64,000 nucleotides of DNA from NCBI GenBank assembly GCA_022824365.1, contig JAJEAA010000014.1:54466-118465 (forward strand), written 5' to 3'. The notes under the pieces are model-generated. The model was not told where the DNA came from and searched no databases. It saw only the letters and a list, made by a program, of their open reading frames with translations. The stretch comes from Anaerolineae bacterium. Lineage in GTDB: Bacteria; Chloroflexota; Anaerolineae; Aggregatilineales; Phototrophicaceae. The position numbers were made by a program, and so were the translations under genes. Of this stretch, positions 61,791 through 64,000 are shown one piece after another. Numbering within the stretch: position 1 is the first letter of the stretch; each line of letters starts with the position of its first letter.

Positions 61791-62462
61791 TTACCGCCTC
61801 GCCCTTCGCGCCAAATCCTCAAACAACGGCAGCGCCCGCTCCAGCATCCGCTCCGGATGAAACTGCACCCCGATGATCCGCCCGTCAGCCGACTCAATCG
61901 CCTCGATCACGCCATCGGCCGCCCGCGCCGTCACGCGTAAGCCCGCGCCCAGATCCGCAATCGCCTGTATGTGATGCGTATTGCTCAGCATCCGCCCCGC
62001 CCCCAGGATCGAGCGCAAATGACTGCCGTCCGCGATCTCAATCTCATGCTCGGTCGCGCCGCGCTCGCTACTGTGCGCGTCAGATGCCGCTTGCGCCTGC
62101 GCATCGCCGTAGATCCGCCCGCCAGCCAGCGCGTTGGCGAATTGCATGCCGTAACAGATGCCGAGGAAAGGCCGGTCCGCCAGCGCGCGATAGATCAAAG
62201 CATCGCTGCGGTCGCGCCGCTCGTCCACCGCCGGCAAGTCCTCCGGCAAGCTGCCGATCAAACCCCGAGTGATGCCCGGTCCGCCCGTGATGATCAAGCC
62301 ATCGAGCATAGCCGCGATTGCCCGCGCCGTCTCTTCATGTTCAATTATCGGGACGATAATAGGAAGGCCGCCGGCCGCCTCCACCGCCTCCGCATAACGA
62401 ACATCCAGCGTCTGCCGCCCGTCTTCAAGGCTCGTCGTGATGCCGATGCGCGCGCCGCTCAT
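61791..62462 (-). CDS. Gamma-glutamyl-gamma-aminobutyrate hydrolase family protein (peptidase C26)
   Basis: This 223-residue class-I glutamine-amidotransferase-like protein has ITTSLEDGRQTLDVRYAEAV, LDGLIITGGPGIT, the nucleophile Cys in PFLGICYGMQFANAL (about residue 105), and the His-Glu pair in IGVQFHPERM (about 206-210). It is the PuuD-like group that hydrolyses gamma-glutamyl amides such as gamma-glutamyl-GABA. It is followed by the DinB-fold gene with a nine-base gap. No polyamine genes are near. Confidence 0.88.
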   Translation of the reverse strand: MSGARIGITTSLEDGRQTLDVRYAEAVEAAGGLPIIVPIIEHEETARAIAAMLDGLIITGGPGITRGLIGSLPEDLPAVDERRDRSDALIYRALADRPFLGICYGMQFANALAGGRIYGDAQAQAASDAHSSERGATEHEIEIADGSHLRSILGAGRMLSNTHHIQAIADLGAGLRVTARAADGVIEAIESADGRIIGVQFHPERMLERALPLFEDLARRARR

Positions 62463-62471
62463 CGCGCTACG

Positions 62472-62975
62472 CTAGCCGGGCAGGTAGGGCGCGTCTTCCA
62501 TGCTGCCGACGAACTGCGGCAATTTCCGTTGCCCCAGCATTTGCCGTATCGCATGCGCCTCGCCCAGATGAAACCAGTAATGATAAATCACCCGCTGCAG
62601 CATCGTGCCGATGGATTCTTCCAGGTCTTCGCCCTTCCACTGCAAGTGACCCGGCAGCGTCTCGCTCGTCAGCGTGTCGAGGAATATATCAGCGTTTGCG
62701 GTAATCTCATGCCAGGCTGCCCACATGTCATCAAGCTTCGGCGCGGATGGCGGGCTGCCCGGCGCGCAGATCTTACGCAACTCCGGCTGAACCACCTTGC
62801 CTTGCGCCAAAAATACAAAGACATTGTTCTCATGGGTCGCCAGATGCCCGATCGTCCAACTGATGCAATTCATCTGCCCGTGCCGTACATAGGCGTCCTG
62901 CAAGCTGATGCCATCGAGGCAGCGCAGAAACTCCCGCCGCGTAAACCGTAACTGCTCCACCAATGGATGCGCCAT
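62472..62975 (-). CDS. DinB family (DfsB-like) protein
   Basis: This 167-residue four-helix bundle protein has the metal His set of the DinB/YfiT superfamily: SWTIGHLATHENNV (about residue 46) and IYHYWFHLGEAHAIRQ (about residues 132-147). Members include bacillithiol/mycothiol-dependent transferases and many of unknown function; the name does not mean the DNA polymerase. It precedes the C26 hydrolase on the same strand by nine bases, so the two form an operon. Confidence 0.82.
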   Translation of the reverse strand: MAHPLVEQLRFTRREFLRCLDGISLQDAYVRHGQMNCISWTIGHLATHENNVFVFLAQGKVVQPELRKICAPGSPPSAPKLDDMWAAWHEITANADIFLDTLTSETLPGHLQWKGEDLEESIGTMLQRVIYHYWFHLGEAHAIRQMLGQRKLPQFVGSMEDAPYLPG

Positions 62976-63065
62976 AAATCACTCCCGCTTATGCAGCCCA
63001 AGTCGTTTGCGACGATGATAATCCGCCGCCGCTAGCGCCACAAGCCTGCGACTTCGTCAATAATG

Positions 63066-63175
63066 GCGGAAACAGCCCGCAGTCATCTAGCCTAAAGCGC
63101 CGCTAAAACCCCGGAAAACACCGGAAAATTCGCCGCTGTATAGATACAGTATGTATATAGCATCGGGGGGGGGGG
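63066..63175. repeat. C-tract dispersed repeat, copy B (reverse orientation)
   Basis: Reverse complement of this segment matches 28659-28776, starting with an 11-C tract (G at 63165-63175), then GATGCTATATACATACTGTAT, TTTTCC/GGGG repeats and GCGCTTTAGGCTAGATGACTGCGG. Copy A has nine C at the same edge. Confidence 0.85.
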
Positions 63176-63671
63176 TGGGGGTAGTGAACATGTTTTCTAT
63201 CCCATCCCCCGGCCCCTCTCCCGCCATCTCTGGTGGCGCGTAGACACAACCACTTCTGGCGCGTAGACACAGCCAGTTCTGGCGGGCATCCAGCAAGCTA
63301 GGGAAGGGGAGCGCTCCTAGAGGAGTTGTTTTTCTCAGGGCTAACCTGGAACTACTGAGTTGTATATTTGCCAGTGAAGTTATCAGGCAGTTCGCGTAGA
63401 GCCGCTCCCAGAGAGTATTTGTTTTCGGTATGTTTATTGCCCGAAACGGACAAAGTCGGACAAAGAAAATGTTTTTTCGGACAGTAGAGGCGGTTTTCCA
63501 GGCGAAACGGACAAAAGACAGGCGGCTGCCGGTATGATTTTGGTATGTCGGCGCGGGGGCGCAAATGCCTGTATCGCGGGAGTTTAGCGACAGGGCGGGG
63601 ATAGAGAGCGAGTTTTCGGCGGAGGGCATCGGTCCCGCGCCGCGATTGAGAGCCTGCGAACATTGATCCAT
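63087..63671 (-). CDS. ORF behind the LexA-box promoter, ending in the C-tract repeat (doubtful coding)
   Basis: This 194-codon frame opens at an ATG six bases after TGATACACT, so it would be leaderless. The product has no recognised domain and looks compositionally odd: Arg-, Ser- and Cys-rich, with repeated 'FVR' segments. Over its last 35 residues it runs through the C-tract repeat (TPTPPPDAIYILY, then GFSGALG). Shared end sequence with the ORF at 28591 comes from the repeat. Coding status is uncertain. Confidence 0.25.
   Translation of the reverse strand: MDQCSQALNRGAGPMPSAENSLSIPALSLNSRDTGICAPAPTYQNHTGSRLSFVRFAWKTASTVRKNIFFVRLCPFRAINIPKTNTLWERLYANCLITSLANIQLSSSRLALRKTTPLGALPFPSLLDARQNWLCLRARSGCVYAPPEMAGEGPGDGIENMFTTPTPPPDAIYILYLYSGEFSGVFRGFSGALG
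63235..63280. repeat. 23-bp tandem repeat (GGCGCGTAGACACA...)
   Basis: Two copies, 63235-63257 and 63258-63280, differ at two bases, and a partial third begins at 63281. The core GTAGACACAGCC also occurs (as reverse complement) near 26601-26620. Confidence 0.75.
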
Positions 63672-63677
63672 AGGGGG

Positions 63678-63718
63678 AGTGTATCATGATTTTGCGTCGA
63701 AGGAAAGAACGAATGTTC
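63678..63718 (-). promoter_or_regulatory. LexA-box promoter (GAAC-ATTC-GTTC + TGATACACT)
   Basis: On the minus strand GAACATTCGTTC (63718-63707) is an exact GAAC-N4-GTTC box. TGATACACT (63686-63678) follows with GAAC-to-TG distance 32 bases, then CCCCCT and ATG at 63671. The same spacing is seen at 28542-28591. Confidence 0.6.
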
Positions 63719-63863
63719 ATATATTAAAAGCGAGCCTGAGAGGCGGACTTGAGGCGGGATTTCCAGTAGCGGACAAGCTTTACAGGAACCGATTTGATCG
63801 GGTTCGTTATTTTGTCTCAGCCAAGTTGCGACTTGCGGACGGCTATGGTTAATCAACCTAGTA

Positions 63864-64000
63864 AAACCAAGTTAGTCATGCGACAAATGAAATGTAGTGG
63901 ATGTTGTAAGCGGGCGACTCACAGAGTCGCCCCTACAATGATTACGGTTTTTGCCATTCTCTTTACCTTGCAATATTTTTCTCATTAATTTGTTGGCTCT
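63864..64000. repeat. Dispersed repeat with 9-3-9 inverted repeat, copy 3 (cut by window end)
   Basis: Reverse orientation to copy 1 and nearly identical to it over the 137 bases present. The hairpin is at 63912-63932. The element probably continues beyond the window. No gene is recognised in 63719-63863. Confidence 0.85.

Noticed and set aside
1..64000. CRISPR arrays, tRNA and rRNA genes
   Set aside because: No regularly spaced 25-40 base repeats, no clover-leaf with GGTTCGA-type T arm, and no rRNA-like conserved strings were seen. Without a covariance search a divergent tRNA cannot be excluded.

Overview
The window looks like a chromosomal segment from a GC-rich bacterium, most likely a Chloroflexota (Anaerolineae-like) genome. 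This rests on gene content rather than on any marker gene: many secreted proteins built from PPC, SH3b, FnIII and 'TPTPT'-type linker modules, 2TM-domain clusters, BtpA/SgcQ next to an M29-type aminopeptidase, a Gram-positive-type LexA box (GAAC-N4-GTTC), and 10-20 kb stretches of short mixed-strand operons. No rRNA, tRNA or CRISPR array was seen. The left end cuts into an FAD/Fe-S oxidoreductase and the right end cuts into a dispersed repeat.

Layout. 0-6 kb: lactate/glycolate-type dehydrogenase, GNAT acetyltransferase, DUF58 protein, a DUF4160/DUF2442 pair, an SDR and a Rieske oxygenase. 6-10 kb: three tandem 2TM-domain proteins and two related membrane-anchored proteins. 10-19 kb: very large and medium secreted modular proteins (PPC, beta-helix, SH3b, LysM, B-like domains), including a 1703-residue protein with an 11-C tract in its 5' coding end. 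20-25 kb: a Mn/Fe-type ABC transporter operon whose two permeases both carry winged-helix tails. 25-35 kb: glycosyltransferase, HTH regulator, dprA, lexA, lytic transglycosylase, a bifunctional homocysteine methyltransferase/MTHFR, a response regulator, a ParB-like protein and a methyltransferase. 35-42 kb: secreted SH3b/CARDB protein, orphan ABC ATPase, HEAT protein, and a thiolase whose 5' end is duplicated and fused to a GT-C membrane protein. 43-45 kb: metG behind what reads as a complete leader-peptide attenuator. 47-55 kb: a sugar-catabolism operon (btpA, M29 aminopeptidase, oxidoreductase, FGGY kinase) whose ABC transporter has been reduced to two fragments around an inserted FnIII surface-protein gene. 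55-63 kb: secreted protein, PHP phosphatase, CFA synthase, LuxR-type regulator, NAD-dependent epimerase, class-I glutamine amidotransferase-like hydrolase, DinB-fold protein. 63-64 kb: repeats and an SOS-type promoter.

The most interesting signals are regulatory or structural. (1) A Met-codon leader peptide and three mutually exclusive hairpins lie ahead of metG. (2) Long C tracts occur in the 5' coding ends of two secreted proteins, one in frame and one out of frame by exactly one C, suggesting phase variation. (3) Several genes share a TGnTAyACT element followed six or seven bases later by ATG, suggesting leaderless transcripts. Two of these, 35 kb apart, also carry a LexA-type box at the same distance and lead into copies of one C-tract repeat. 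(4) Short inverted-repeat elements are dispersed through the window. All of these are readings of one sequence without alignment or expression data. Homopolymer lengths in particular may be sequencing or assembly artefacts.
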